Below are positions 6,291 to 12,737 of a stretch of 50,266 nucleotides of DNA, piece by piece. Source of the stretch: a virus; IMG/VR virus record IMGVR_UViG_3300023174_000238, positions 1 through 50,266 of that record, one strand, 5' to 3'. The first letter of the stretch is position 1. Each line of letters opens with the position of its first letter. The position numbers and the translations under genes were made by a program. Under the pieces are notes generated by a model. That model searched no databases. It worked only from the letters and a program-made list of their open reading frames with translations, and had not been told where the DNA came from.

Positions 6291-6396
6291 TAATTCTTTC
6301 TACTATTTCTTTACCGCTAATTTCAATTTGTTTTTCAGCTATTTTAAATACATAAACTCTTTCTGGGTATAAGAAATAGCGAAACTTGTCTTTCAT
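6226..6396 (-). CDS. Small hypothetical protein, leaderless (56 aa)
   Basis: A 56-residue protein beginning MKDKFRYFLYPERVYVF. The start at 6396 is fixed by an extended -10 box (TGGTATAAT on the minus strand) exactly 6 bases upstream. The N-terminal half is a beta-type stretch and the C-terminal half a charged helix. It heads the leftward operon to 4869 that includes the nucleotidyltransferase and phosphomannomutase-like genes. No family recognised. Confidence 0.6.
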   Translation of the reverse strand: MKDKFRYFLYPERVYVFKIAEKQIEISGKEIVERIIDGQKNKETERKTSELSETQS

Positions 6397-6402
6397 TTAT
6401 TA

Positions 6403-6431
6403 ATTATACCAGATAGAGCAGACATTGTAAA
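6403..6431 (-). promoter_or_regulatory. Leftward leaderless promoter of the 6396-4869 operon
   Basis: Minus strand: TTTACA (6426-6431), 17 bases, TATAAT (6403-6408) with TGG before it. Six bases later comes the ATG at 6396. Confidence 0.75.
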
Positions 6432-6435
6432 GATT

Positions 6436-6444
6436 TGATATAAT
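6436..6444 (+). promoter_or_regulatory. Rightward leaderless promoter
   Basis: TGATATAAT ends at 6444, six bases before the ATG at 6451. Its -10 is only 30 bases from the oppositely directed -10 at 6403-6408, so the two polymerases probably compete for the same stretch. Confidence 0.75.
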
Positions 6445-6450
6445 TGTTTA

Positions 6451-6615
6451 ATGGATGAAAATCTAAAAATACCACAAGAATATACAGATGGAATGAATGA
6501 CCAACGCATAATATTTTTTGAAAAACTAAGAGAGCTGATTTTAGAAAAAGATATGAGTAATGATTTGGTAGCTGCTGCTGTTCTTGGATGGGCATACGAA
6601 CGATTGGCTGATTAA
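6451..6615 (+). CDS. Small helical protein, leaderless (54 aa)
   Basis: A 54-residue protein beginning MDENLKIPQEYTDGMND and ending in an amphipathic helix (LVAAAVLGWAYERLAD). Its ATG lies 6 bases after an extended -10 box. Its TAA shares a base with the ATG of the next gene (TAATG), coupling it to the Stealth-type protein. It has no recognised family; it may be a partner or regulator of that enzyme. Confidence 0.6.
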   Translation: MDENLKIPQEYTDGMNDQRIIFFEKLRELILEKDMSNDLVAAAVLGWAYERLAD

Positions 6616-7289
6616 TGGATTTAGTTTACATCTGCAGAGATGGAGACAATGAAGAGTTAAGATACTCTATTAGGTCTGCTGTAGCAAATCTTCCTCACGA
6701 TAATATTTGGGTATTTGGTGGTAAACCAGATTGGTATATTGGAAACCATGTTAGACTAAAACAAAATACAAATAAATATGATAATGCTAGAGCTAATCTT
6801 TCTGCTATTACCAGACATTACGATGTGTCAGAAAACTTTGTGCTGATGAATGATGATTTTTTTACTGTTAGACCTGTTGAAGAAATTAAAAACTATCATC
6901 GTGGACCAATGGCTGACCATATTGAAATGGTTAAATTTAGTGTTGGATATCGTGCATTGCTTGAAGAGACTCAGGATGTTCTTAACTATCTTGGCTATGA
7001 TAATCTACTTAGTTATGAACTTCATGTTCCAATGATAATGAACAAAATTAATCTTGCTAAGGTTGTTAGAACTTTGGGATTGTGGCGTTCTAACTATGGC
7101 AATATGTATAATGTTGGTGGAGAAAAGCATGATGATGTTAAAGTTCATAATCACGTTACCCTGGAACAAATTATAACCAATCCACTTCCATATATTTCTA
7201 CAAATGATGATACATTTGAAGGTGTTTTAGAAGGTTATCTAAAAGATGCTTTCCCAGAACCAAGCAAATACGAAAAGTCCCCTCAGTAG
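6615..7289 (+). CDS. Stealth-type sugar-phosphate transferase
   Basis: 224 residues. The opening DLVYICRDGDNEELRYSIRS, then IWVFGGKPDW and ENFVLMNDDFFTV near residue 78, match conserved region 2 of the Stealth family (capsular hexose-1-phosphate transferases). The NDD motif is the expected metal/donor site. Stealth enzymes make phosphodiester-linked glycans, and phage copies probably modify host or virion surface polymer. The family's other conserved regions are missing or diverged, so this is a short form. Its last 11 bases overlap tRNA-Arg on the other strand. Confidence 0.65.
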   Translation: MDLVYICRDGDNEELRYSIRSAVANLPHDNIWVFGGKPDWYIGNHVRLKQNTNKYDNARANLSAITRHYDVSENFVLMNDDFFTVRPVEEIKNYHRGPMADHIEMVKFSVGYRALLEETQDVLNYLGYDNLLSYELHVPMIMNKINLAKVVRTLGLWRSNYGNMYNVGGEKHDDVKVHNHVTLEQIITNPLPYISTNDDTFEGVLEGYLKDAFPEPSKYEKSPQ

Positions 7290-7350
7290 GATTCGAACCT
7301 ACGACCTACAGATTAGAAGTCTGTTGCTCTATCCACTGAGCCATGAGGGG
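7279..7350 (-). tRNA. tRNA-Arg (UCU)
   Basis: 72-base cloverleaf. Acceptor CCCCTCA/TGAGGGG is fully paired, D-arm GCTC...GAGC, anticodon stem ACAGA/TCTGT with loop CTTCTAA (anticodon TCT), T-arm GTAGG TTCGAAT CCTAC. CCA is not encoded. Reads AGA/AGG. Confidence 0.92.
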
Positions 7351-7355
7351 TAATG

Positions 7356-7442
7356 CTACTTATTCTTAAAATAATTAATTAAATTAATAATGGTGTTTAC
7401 CCATACACCAACTAATACCATAGATTCAATATATACTATCAT
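7356..7442 (-). CDS. Candidate single-transmembrane peptide (28 aa)
   Basis: A 28-residue frame that is almost entirely hydrophobic (MVLVGVWVNTIINLINYF) with a lysine tail. It lies in the 145-base gap between tRNA-Arg and gene 7496-7741. An AAGG lies 11 bases before its ATG, a weak site. The remainder of the gap holds only a 13-codon frame coupled by TAATG to the upstream gene. Could be chance. Confidence 0.3.
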   Translation of the reverse strand: MIVYIESMVLVGVWVNTIINLINYFKNK

Positions 7443-7495
7443 TGATGCAATGCCTTAAAAGTTTGTGGAAATGCTTGATGCGATTATCCAATACA

Positions 7496-7741
7496 TTAAT
7501 TTTGCTTGAGTTCATTAATGTTTTCCAATTTTAGAATTGCACCCTGTAGATTAATTCCACTAGGGTCTTTAGCTAATTCTTTTAGATAATCAATGATGTC
7601 AATTCGTTCGCTGTCTCTAGCCTGACGCTTGAAGTCTTCTAGAAGGTCACGAGACATTGTTAGATAGTTTTCCATCCCTGGAACTGTGTTGATTGTTGGA
7701 ATACTATCTGTAAATAATTTGTTAAACTTTTCTTCATCCAT
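7496..7741 (-). CDS. Hypothetical protein downstream of GroES
   Basis: An 81-residue, largely helical acidic protein, coupled to the GroES gene by TAATG. A middle segment (SRDLLEDFKRQARDSER) is a charged amphipathic helix. No family recognised. Its place directly after GroES could mean a folding-related role, but operon-mates here are functionally mixed. Confidence 0.65.
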   Translation of the reverse strand: MDEEKFNKLFTDSIPTINTVPGMENYLTMSRDLLEDFKRQARDSERIDIIDYLKELAKDPSGINLQGAILKLENINELKQN

Positions 7742-8031
7742 TAGTTTTCCTCCAATACCGCAAGAATATCACGATATGGTAACACTAGATAGTTCTCTCC
7801 ATCGTGAGCAACCTCTGTGCCACTGTACTTTGCAAAGATAACCTTGTCCCCAATTTTTACATCTAGGTCAACGTGTGCTCCACTTGGAAGCGTAATTCCT
7901 GAACCAACTGCTATTACAATTGCTTCCTGTGGCTTCTCGTCAGTCTTATTAATCAAAAAGCCAGATGCGGTTGCTGAAATATCTTCAACAATTGGCTTTA
8001 CTACTACTCTATCTTCAATAGGTTTTAGCAT
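7741..8031 (-). CDS. groES: GroES-like co-chaperonin
   Basis: 96 residues spanning the GroES fold. MLKPIEDRVVVKP opens the first strand, TASGFLI is the mobile loop (short, around residues 21-29), and GDKVIFAKYSGTEV and YLVLPYRDILAV are the classic C-terminal signature. It should form a heptameric lid on host GroEL, as T4 gp31 does for its capsid protein. No GroEL gene is in the window. AAGGAG precedes the ATG, which is also coupled by TAATG to a small membrane protein. Confidence 0.9.
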   Translation of the reverse strand: MLKPIEDRVVVKPIVEDISATASGFLINKTDEKPQEAIVIAVGSGITLPSGAHVDLDVKIGDKVIFAKYSGTEVAHDGENYLVLPYRDILAVLEEN

Positions 8032-8210
8032 TAGTATTCTCCTTGTTTGTGTGTTACTTTGTGCTTATCGTCAATATACTTGTGAATCTTGCTAAACAGT
8101 TTTGCTTTTGATACCGCAAAAACTGCTATTGCAAATACAGCATTCCAAAAGAATTCTGCAATGATATGGTCAATTCCAAATACAACATCTAAAAGATTAT
8201 GTTCCATCAT
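8031..8210 (-). CDS. Small membrane protein (59 aa)
   Basis: A 59-residue protein with one transmembrane segment (FFWNAVFAIAVFAV, near residues 20-33) and a basic Lys/His tail, beginning MMEHNLLDVV. It is coupled at both ends: ATGA overlap with 8207-8455 and TAATG with groES. Those junctions, and the complete filling of the gap, are strong support. Role unknown. Confidence 0.7.
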   Translation of the reverse strand: MMEHNLLDVVFGIDHIIAEFFWNAVFAIAVFAVSKAKLFSKIHKYIDDKHKVTHKQGEY

Positions 8211-8455
8211 TTACCTTTTCTAATTAGTTCAATGGCTTTGTTCATAGCCCTGTGATATTCTATATTATCCTGTGGAATTTTCTTAGACTGGTCCTGAAGC
8301 AATTTAATAAATACTTTACGAGCCTCTGTTACAGCCTTTTTAGAACCAACTAAAAATCCTTCATCATATCCAACTCTTTGTCCTTCATGGAAACCAAGGT
8401 CATATTTACGTCTAAATGTGCGTTGTAGGCGTTCCGCCCAATCTGGTTTTGTCAT
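8207..8455 (-). CDS. Small GxxxG-rich basic protein, leaderless
   Basis: 82 residues. KYDLGFHEGQRVGYDEGFLVG at residues 17-37 shares the Y-D-L-G-aromatic...G...G spacing with gene 3082-3318, so the two look like diverged paralogs. The flanks are rich in Arg and Lys. Its ATG is 7 bases past a -10 box, with a consensus -35, so the mRNA is probably leaderless. Function unknown. Confidence 0.65.
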   Translation of the reverse strand: MTKPDWAERLQRTFRRKYDLGFHEGQRVGYDEGFLVGSKKAVTEARKVFIKLLQDQSKKIPQDNIEYHRAMNKAIELIRKGK

Positions 8456-8461
8456 ACCTCT

Positions 8462-8490
8462 ATTTTACAGCATAGACCTAGATGTGTCAA
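8462..8490 (-). promoter_or_regulatory. Promoter of the 8455-7496 operon, leaderless
   Basis: Minus strand: TTGACA (8485-8490), 17 bases, TAAAAT (8462-8467), then six bases to the ATG at 8455. The -35 shares the CGCTTGACA context with the promoter at 3842-3870. It overlaps the stop codon of the thioredoxin gene. Confidence 0.75.
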
Positions 8491-8750
8491 GCGTACATGG
8501 ATAGAATTTTTTCTTCGGTAGCAATTCCAGTATGTGAATCAATTAATTCTTCATTCTGAATACTCCAAAAGGTAGGAACAGACATTACAGAACCAAAATA
8601 AGATGTGTACCTATCAAACAGTTCTGTATCTTTTTCAATATTAATTTTAATATAACTTCCTGTATTTTCAGAAATTACTTTGTCAATTACTGGCTGCATT
8701 CTTTTGCAGGGCTGACACCAGTCAGCAGTAAAGTGAATTAGTGTTTTCAT
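8487..8750 (-). CDS. Thioredoxin-like protein
   Basis: 87 residues from the ATG at 8750 (a longer frame to 8819 lacks the family N-terminus). FTADWCQPCKRM carries the WCxxC redox centre (Cys12, Cys15). SVPTF provides the cis-proline facing the active site. It is shorter than classical thioredoxin and resembles phage NrdH or mini-thioredoxins that reduce ribonucleotide reductase or act as disulfide reductants. No ribonucleotide reductase is seen in the window. Confidence 0.85.
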   Translation of the reverse strand: MKTLIHFTADWCQPCKRMQPVIDKVISENTGSYIKINIEKDTELFDRYTSYFGSVMSVPTFWSIQNEELIDSHTGIATEEKILSMYA

Positions 8751-8778
8751 TATTTCTCTTTTCTTTATTGGTAAATTT

Positions 8779-9246
8779 TTATAGTGCGGTTGAACCAGCA
8801 ACAATAGCAACATCGTCAATATAAAAATCTGCTAGTGAGTCAATAAAAATACCGCCATTTGTTGCGGTGCATAACTGATTTTCAATCTTGAAATACTCGA
8901 AAGCAGTAGTAGACGGGTTAATAGTTATTGTTGACCCTGAACCAGTATAAAATGTAACTGTTATTGGAAATCCTGGGTATATTGCTCTTGCCCAAAATGA
9001 TAAAGAATAACGAGTTCCAACAGTAAGCATATTTGCGTTAAAGTATTCCACTGCTTGTGTTTCAGTCGAGGGATAATTAACACTCATCCAGGATGCGGGG
9101 GTTGTTTTAAAAATGCTTGTATTTCTTGAAGCAGCAGTCCAGTTTGTTGTGCTTGTAGTTGTAGCTGAACCATTTAGAACAAGATTGGTAGGCACAACAG
9201 CAGCAGCCTTAACACTACCAATCAAACCAGCAAATACACCAGACAT
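8779..9246 (-). CDS. Virion protein with carbohydrate-binding-like jelly roll
   Basis: 155 residues from the ATG coupled by TAATG to the upstream gene. NLVLNGSATTTSTTNW near the start and FYIDDVAIV at the end are the bookends of CBM4/9-type jelly rolls. Ser, Thr and Ala are abundant, as in tail or head-decoration proteins. It may bind host glycans. The last gene of a three-gene structural set (9934-8779). Confidence 0.55.
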   Translation of the reverse strand: MSGVFAGLIGSVKAAAVVPTNLVLNGSATTTSTTNWTAASRNTSIFKTTPASWMSVNYPSTETQAVEYFNANMLTVGTRYSLSFWARAIYPGFPITVTFYTGSGSTITINPSTTAFEYFKIENQLCTATNGGIFIDSLADFYIDDVAIVAGSTAL

Positions 9247-9647
9247 TAGGTTAGTCCGTTTCCACTGGCAATCCAAGAAGTGGCGGTAATTTTTATAAGT
9301 GTTGCAACGCCGTGAGCAGCAAGAGTTCTTGTTCCAGTTGTTCCAGCATTTGCCAAAAGCAGGGTGTCAGTTGTGATTGCAATAGAAGTAGACACAGAAG
9401 CAGCATTTACAATAGTAATTGCTGTTCCAATTTCAAATGCTACCGAAGAGTTTGCTGGAATAGTTATTGTTTGTCCAGTAACTGTTACATAAATGTGTTT
9501 ACCAGCATCAGATGCCACAAGGGTGTAGGATGCCGACTTAGAATTTTGTGGCATACCAATGTAGCCAGTGCTAGATGCAGCAGCGGTAGCTGCAGGAGCA
9601 GACGGAGAGCCACCAGATGATGGGGCTGGATAAAATGTACTACCCAT
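9246..9647 (-). CDS. Virion structural beta protein
   Basis: 133 residues from the ATG at 9647, after a GGAAGGA site; the longer frame to 9713 overlaps its neighbour without reason. An Ala/Ser/Pro-rich linker (residues 8-28) is followed by a beta domain (KSASYTLVASDAGKHIYVT... TATSWIASGNG) of the type found in phage fibres and decoration proteins. TAATG couples it to the CBM-like gene. Exact place in the virion unknown. Confidence 0.6.
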   Translation of the reverse strand: MGSTFYPAPSSGGSPSAPAATAAASSTGYIGMPQNSKSASYTLVASDAGKHIYVTVTGQTITIPANSSVAFEIGTAITIVNAASVSTSIAITTDTLLLANAGTTGTRTLAAHGVATLIKITATSWIASGNGLT

Positions 9648-9649
9648 AA

Positions 9650-9934
9650 TTATCTTCCTTCCAAGCCAACTTGCAGTACTGAAATATTTACTGTTGTTGA
9701 GCCAATAGCCCAAAGTGTATATGAGCTTGGTAAGTCAATAGCAATAGCAGCACCTGCAACTAACTTAAATCCATAGTTAGATGAGTTTACATCACCATTG
9801 CCACCAATGTAAGCAATATCTGAGGCACTTGAATTTTGAATAGTTAGGGTCATTCCACCGTGTCCACCATTAGGTGTAAGTCTGGTTGCTGTGCTAGAGT
9901 TTAAAGAAACAATTCTGTGTAGTGTATCTGCCAT
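9650..9934 (-). CDS. Small virion structural protein, leaderless
   Basis: 94 residues with repeated short beta strands and Gly/Ser/Asn turns (LTIQNSSASDIAYIGGNGDV) and a LWAIGST motif, a pattern seen in small phage capsid or tail accessory proteins. The ATG lies 6 bases after an extended -10 box (TGCTATAAT), so this three-gene structural set has its own leaderless promoter. Confidence 0.6.
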   Translation of the reverse strand: MADTLHRIVSLNSSTATRLTPNGGHGGMTLTIQNSSASDIAYIGGNGDVNSSNYGFKLVAGAAIAIDLPSSYTLWAIGSTTVNISVLQVGLEGR

Positions 9935-9940
9935 ATAAAC

Positions 9941-9949
9941 ATTATAGCA
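9941..9949 (-). promoter_or_regulatory. Extended -10 promoter, leaderless
   Basis: TGCTATAAT on the minus strand, six bases before the ATG at 9934. No consensus -35. Confidence 0.75.
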
Positions 9950-9953
9950 TATA

Positions 9954-11018
9954 TTATTTGCTTCTTAGTGTGCTTAACTTGTGTCCAACAAGTGTATCTG
10001 TTGGTTTGCCATCTTGGTAAACTCTAATCACAGCAGCAGGGTCTTCCGATGTTCCTGTAATTGTAAAGCTAGAATTTGGTACATTATATTTACCATTACG
10101 AATAATTCTAGTAATTTTACCTGTTGCAGTACCGCCAGAAGAATTCCAAGAAACCATGTCTCCAACACCAACACCTTTAGCAAAAAGTGTTTCATGTGTT
10201 GAATAGTCTGCCCCAAACTCTGAGAACAATGCTTTATCTTTCATTCTATTTACAATGCCACGAGACCAAGAAAAACCTGCGTCTCCACCCCAAGCATCCC
10301 ACATAATTTTACCATTACTAGGATTGCTTCCGTTATTAAAATCTTTGCCCTTCTTGTCTACTTCATGGCGTGAAAAAAAAGAATACATACGTCTAACAAC
10401 ACTAATAGACATTGAGCGTCCTGCTACGATGTCTCTTGCTCTACCCCAACCAACAGGAGTTCCTGCTCCATTAGCCTTGCCTTCTTCTTTCCAACGGATA
10501 GCACGAGCAGCAGCAGCCTTCATACCAGCAGTTGGCGAGTAAGACTCTGCTTTATACATTTCTTCATCCATAGACATTTTCATATCATCTTCCATGTGAT
10601 GTCCCTCTAGGGATTCAAGCTTTGTTGCATCTGAATACATCATGCCAATGCTGTATGCTGTTGGTTCCCACATACCGTCTTCTGATTCTTCATAAACCCT
10701 AACAGACATTGCTGGATTGTCTGGTGGCATAGATTCTAGTGCATACTCGTCACCAGGAGTTCCAAGAATTCCACCCTCTGTCATAATGTGTTCGACACGA
10801 CCATGAACTTCACCGTCCATAGTATTTCCCATTACATAGTCACCTTCTGTAATGTCTGTGGCTGCTTTGCCAATGTTTCCTTCGCTACGATTAATAGCGT
10901 AAATCTGTCCAGCAGCTTCTGCTCTGGTTTTGTGGCAACCCATTACGGTTCCATCATTTTTAACTGCAGGGTATCCGCTACATCCGTAACTTCCCTTTGC
11001 TCCAACTTTATAAGGCAT
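9954..11018 (-). CDS. Virion-associated protein with two Tudor/HVA1-like domains
   Basis: 354 residues. The N-terminal 45 residues form a Gly/Cys region. A domain at about 55-135 (EGDYVMGNT... RVEHIMTEGGILGTPG) and another at 285-350 (GDMVSWNSSGGTATGKITRI) share the HVA1/Tudor-like barrel signature. The middle (WKEEGKANGAGTPVGWGRAR through MWDAWGGDAGFSW) is a conserved block I associate with phage head-maturation or prohead-protease regions. No protease triad is visible. A structural or packaging role is likely. Start is coupled to a short upstream frame by TAATG. Confidence 0.55.
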   Translation of the reverse strand: MPYKVGAKGSYGCSGYPAVKNDGTVMGCHKTRAEAAGQIYAINRSEGNIGKAATDITEGDYVMGNTMDGEVHGRVEHIMTEGGILGTPGDEYALESMPPDNPAMSVRVYEESEDGMWEPTAYSIGMMYSDATKLESLEGHHMEDDMKMSMDEEMYKAESYSPTAGMKAAAARAIRWKEEGKANGAGTPVGWGRARDIVAGRSMSISVVRRMYSFFSRHEVDKKGKDFNNGSNPSNGKIMWDAWGGDAGFSWSRGIVNRMKDKALFSEFGADYSTHETLFAKGVGVGDMVSWNSSGGTATGKITRIIRNGKYNVPNSSFTITGTSEDPAAVIRVYQDGKPTDTLVGHKLSTLRSK

Positions 11019-11054
11019 TAGTCTTTCATCTCCATATTCATTATATAATTAAGT

Positions 11055-11450
11055 TTAAACAATTTTGTTTACACTCCTTGGGTCAAATGACCCATTCCAT
11101 AGTGACTTCATAGCCATTTCAGCTTCTTGAGGCTGTTCTATTAGTTCATCTTCTGGTATAACCCATAGCTTGCAAAGTCCTTCTGGGTCAATCTGACCTT
11201 CTACAACTATGCATTGATTTGCATTTTCATTAAAGAAAATACAATTATAGCATTTAATTCCTTCTGCTTTGAAAGGATTTTTAGAACCATCAAAATAGTG
11301 AGCACCATTGGCGGAAGAGTCTTGCTTAAACATCCCAAATTCCATGGCAAGTTCAGCAGTATTTTCTGCCATTTCTTTTTGTCTATCTGATAGTGCTTCC
11401 CATTCAGACATTTCTTCTTCGGTAGCATCTTTAATAATATCTTCGTTCAT
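11055..11450 (-). CDS. Cys-containing hypothetical protein near head genes
   Basis: 131 residues. The acidic helical N-terminus is followed by KCYNCIFF... QCIVVEGQIDPEGLCKLW, a four-Cys set (CxxC, C, C) seen in small proteins adjacent to prohead-protease or portal genes in other phages. It may bind zinc or an iron-sulfur cluster. It starts at the end of the 11450-11686 gene, so the two are coupled. Confidence 0.6.
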   Translation of the reverse strand: MNEDIIKDATEEEMSEWEALSDRQKEMAENTAELAMEFGMFKQDSSANGAHYFDGSKNPFKAEGIKCYNCIFFNENANQCIVVEGQIDPEGLCKLWVIPEDELIEQPQEAEMAMKSLWNGSFDPRSVNKIV

Positions 11451-11686
11451 TATGCCCCCATACTTCCGCCAGCTCCACCAGAACTAAATGAACCAGATGA
11501 ACTTGCATTGCCATTACTTTGAGACCCCATACGAGCCTTACGTGGCTTTCTAACAATGTTTTTAGACCTGCGAGCAGCAGTTAGACTAGTAGGATATTTA
11601 AGACCAACACCTGGATAAGTTGGGTCTGGGGTTGATGAAGGATTCAGTGCCTTGTTTGAGTCAGGCTCTTCGGTATGATAAGGCAT
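11450..11686 (-). CDS. Small disordered basic protein
   Basis: 78 residues from the ATG coupled by TAATG to the Dps gene (a longer frame to 11770 runs back through Dps and is rejected). The N-terminal half is Pro-rich, the middle is basic (ARRSKNIVRKPRKAR), and the C-terminus is a Ser/Gly tail. The composition suggests a disordered, DNA- or capsid-interior-binding protein. No family recognised. Confidence 0.6.
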   Translation of the reverse strand: MPYHTEEPDSNKALNPSSTPDPTYPGVGLKYPTSLTAARRSKNIVRKPRKARMGSQSNGNASSSGSFSSGGAGGSMGA

Positions 11687-12180
11687 TATGCCCCCTGTGA
11701 AGCATCTTGCTGTGTTGGTGCTTCTGCCATAGGTTCTGGTTTTACTACAGTGCGTAGTTGCCACGTCCATTTCTGATGCATAGTTTGACGGTCTGCAAAA
11801 AAGTTAGCAAGACCATTTTGCTTTGCAGCAGTAGCCATGTCAAATGCCTGAATAAGTTTTGGAGTAACCAATTCAATTGACGCTAGAAGGTCTGCAGACA
11901 TTGCTTCGTGGTCAGTAGTTACTGGATTTTCTGGAACAGTTGACAAAGATGCTAAACGAGATAGTGAGAATGGAGCATACTGTGTATTGTCAACCAAGCG
12001 AATCCACTCTCCAAATGGGTCGATTGCACCTTCAAAATCTTCATAAATTTTTTGGAAGAACTTGTGGTATTGTGGGAAGTCATCTGTCTCTACGTTCCAG
12101 TGATATCCATGTGCCTTAAACTTTAGGGCAATAGTGTCTGCAAGCAACACCTTTAGCATATTAATAAGTTCTTCATTCAT
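11686..12180 (-). CDS. dps: Dps-like ferritin, DNA protection protein
   Basis: 164 residues of four-helix ferritin. The Dps inter-subunit ferroxidase site looks intact: His27 (AHGYHWNV), His39, Asp54 and Glu58 with the expected 12- and 4-residue spacings. ADRQTMHQKWTWQLR is the conserved fourth helix. Dps dodecamers oxidise Fe(II) with peroxide and shield DNA. The C-terminal 18 residues are a Pro/Ala/Gln extension. It is the first gene of its operon on a leaderless mRNA. It may protect phage DNA or ride in the virion (inference). Confidence 0.85.
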   Translation of the reverse strand: MNEELINMLKVLLADTIALKFKAHGYHWNVETDDFPQYHKFFQKIYEDFEGAIDPFGEWIRLVDNTQYAPFSLSRLASLSTVPENPVTTDHEAMSADLLASIELVTPKLIQAFDMATAAKQNGLANFFADRQTMHQKWTWQLRTVVKPEPMAEAPTQQDASQGA

Positions 12181-12186
12181 ACATAT

Positions 12187-12195
12187 ATTATAGCA
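12187..12195 (-). promoter_or_regulatory. Extended -10 promoter of the Dps operon, leaderless
   Basis: TGCTATAAT on the minus strand, six bases before the ATG at 12180. Confidence 0.75.
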
Positions 12196-12196
12196 T

Positions 12197-12220
12197 AAAA
12201 ATGAGGCAGTTTTAACTCAT
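12197..12220 (-). terminator. Short intrinsic terminator of the Hsp20 gene
   Basis: On the minus strand ATGAG pairs with CTCAT around a 10-base loop, followed by TTTTT. The stem is short but has the terminator form. It lies between Hsp20 and the Dps promoter. Confidence 0.45.
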
Positions 12221-12248
12221 GCCCCAGGAGTATATGACTATTAAATTA

Positions 12249-12635
12249 TTAATTGATTGTGACTTGTTTTGGTTTCTTGTCTTCTGGAACATTACGGATT
12301 AAGTCAATAAACAAAATACCGTCTTCAAATCCAGCAGCCTCTACCTCAAAATACTCTGGTAGAGTAAAAGCACGAGTAAACTTACGAGCAGCAATACCCT
12401 TGTGTAGATATGCTTTATCGTCAGCAACTTTGTCTGCCTTAATTGTTAGAATGTTTTTTTCAGTAGTGATAGTAATGTCACTCTTTTTGAAACCAGCTAC
12501 CGCAAATTCCATAACAATTTTGTCTTCGTTAATTTTAACAACATTGTAAGGTGGGAATGCGGTTTGAGTTGGTGATGTTTGGAAAAACTTGTCAATATCT
12601 AGACCAAGTGCTCCGAATGGGTTAGTAATAACCAT
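12249..12635 (-). CDS. Hsp20/IbpA-family small heat shock protein
   Basis: 128 residues from the second ATG, which lies 9 bases after AGGAG (the first ATG directly abuts it). ALGLDIDKFF opens the IbpA-like N-terminus. The alpha-crystallin core follows (EDKIVMEFAVAGFKKSDITI... ARKFTRAFTLPEYFEVEAAGFEDGILFIDL) with the GILFIDL strand. It prevents aggregation of unfolded proteins. Phages of photosynthetic and freshwater bacteria often carry it. Single-gene unit with its own terminator. Confidence 0.88.
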   Translation of the reverse strand: MVITNPFGALGLDIDKFFQTSPTQTAFPPYNVVKINEDKIVMEFAVAGFKKSDITITTEKNILTIKADKVADDKAYLHKGIAARKFTRAFTLPEYFEVEAAGFEDGILFIDLIRNVPEDKKPKQVTIN

Positions 12636-12699
12636 ATATATCATCTCCTATTAAGCGAGTTGTATACCTCCAAATGGCAGGTACTTAAATATTATAACA

Positions 12700-12708
12700 T
12701 GATATAAT
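12700..12708 (+). promoter_or_regulatory. Extended -10 promoter of the glycan operon
   Basis: TGATATAAT ends at 12708. The start is expected near 12715, leaving a short leader with AAAGGA before the TTG start at 12738. Confidence 0.6.
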
Positions 12709-12737
12709 TAATTTAGCTAGTGGTAAAGGAAAAATAA

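Noticed and set aside
6615-7289. Ordinary glycosyltransferase for 6615-7289
   Set aside because: The NDD motif and opening DGDNEELRYS order fit Stealth conserved region 2 better than GT-A enzymes.
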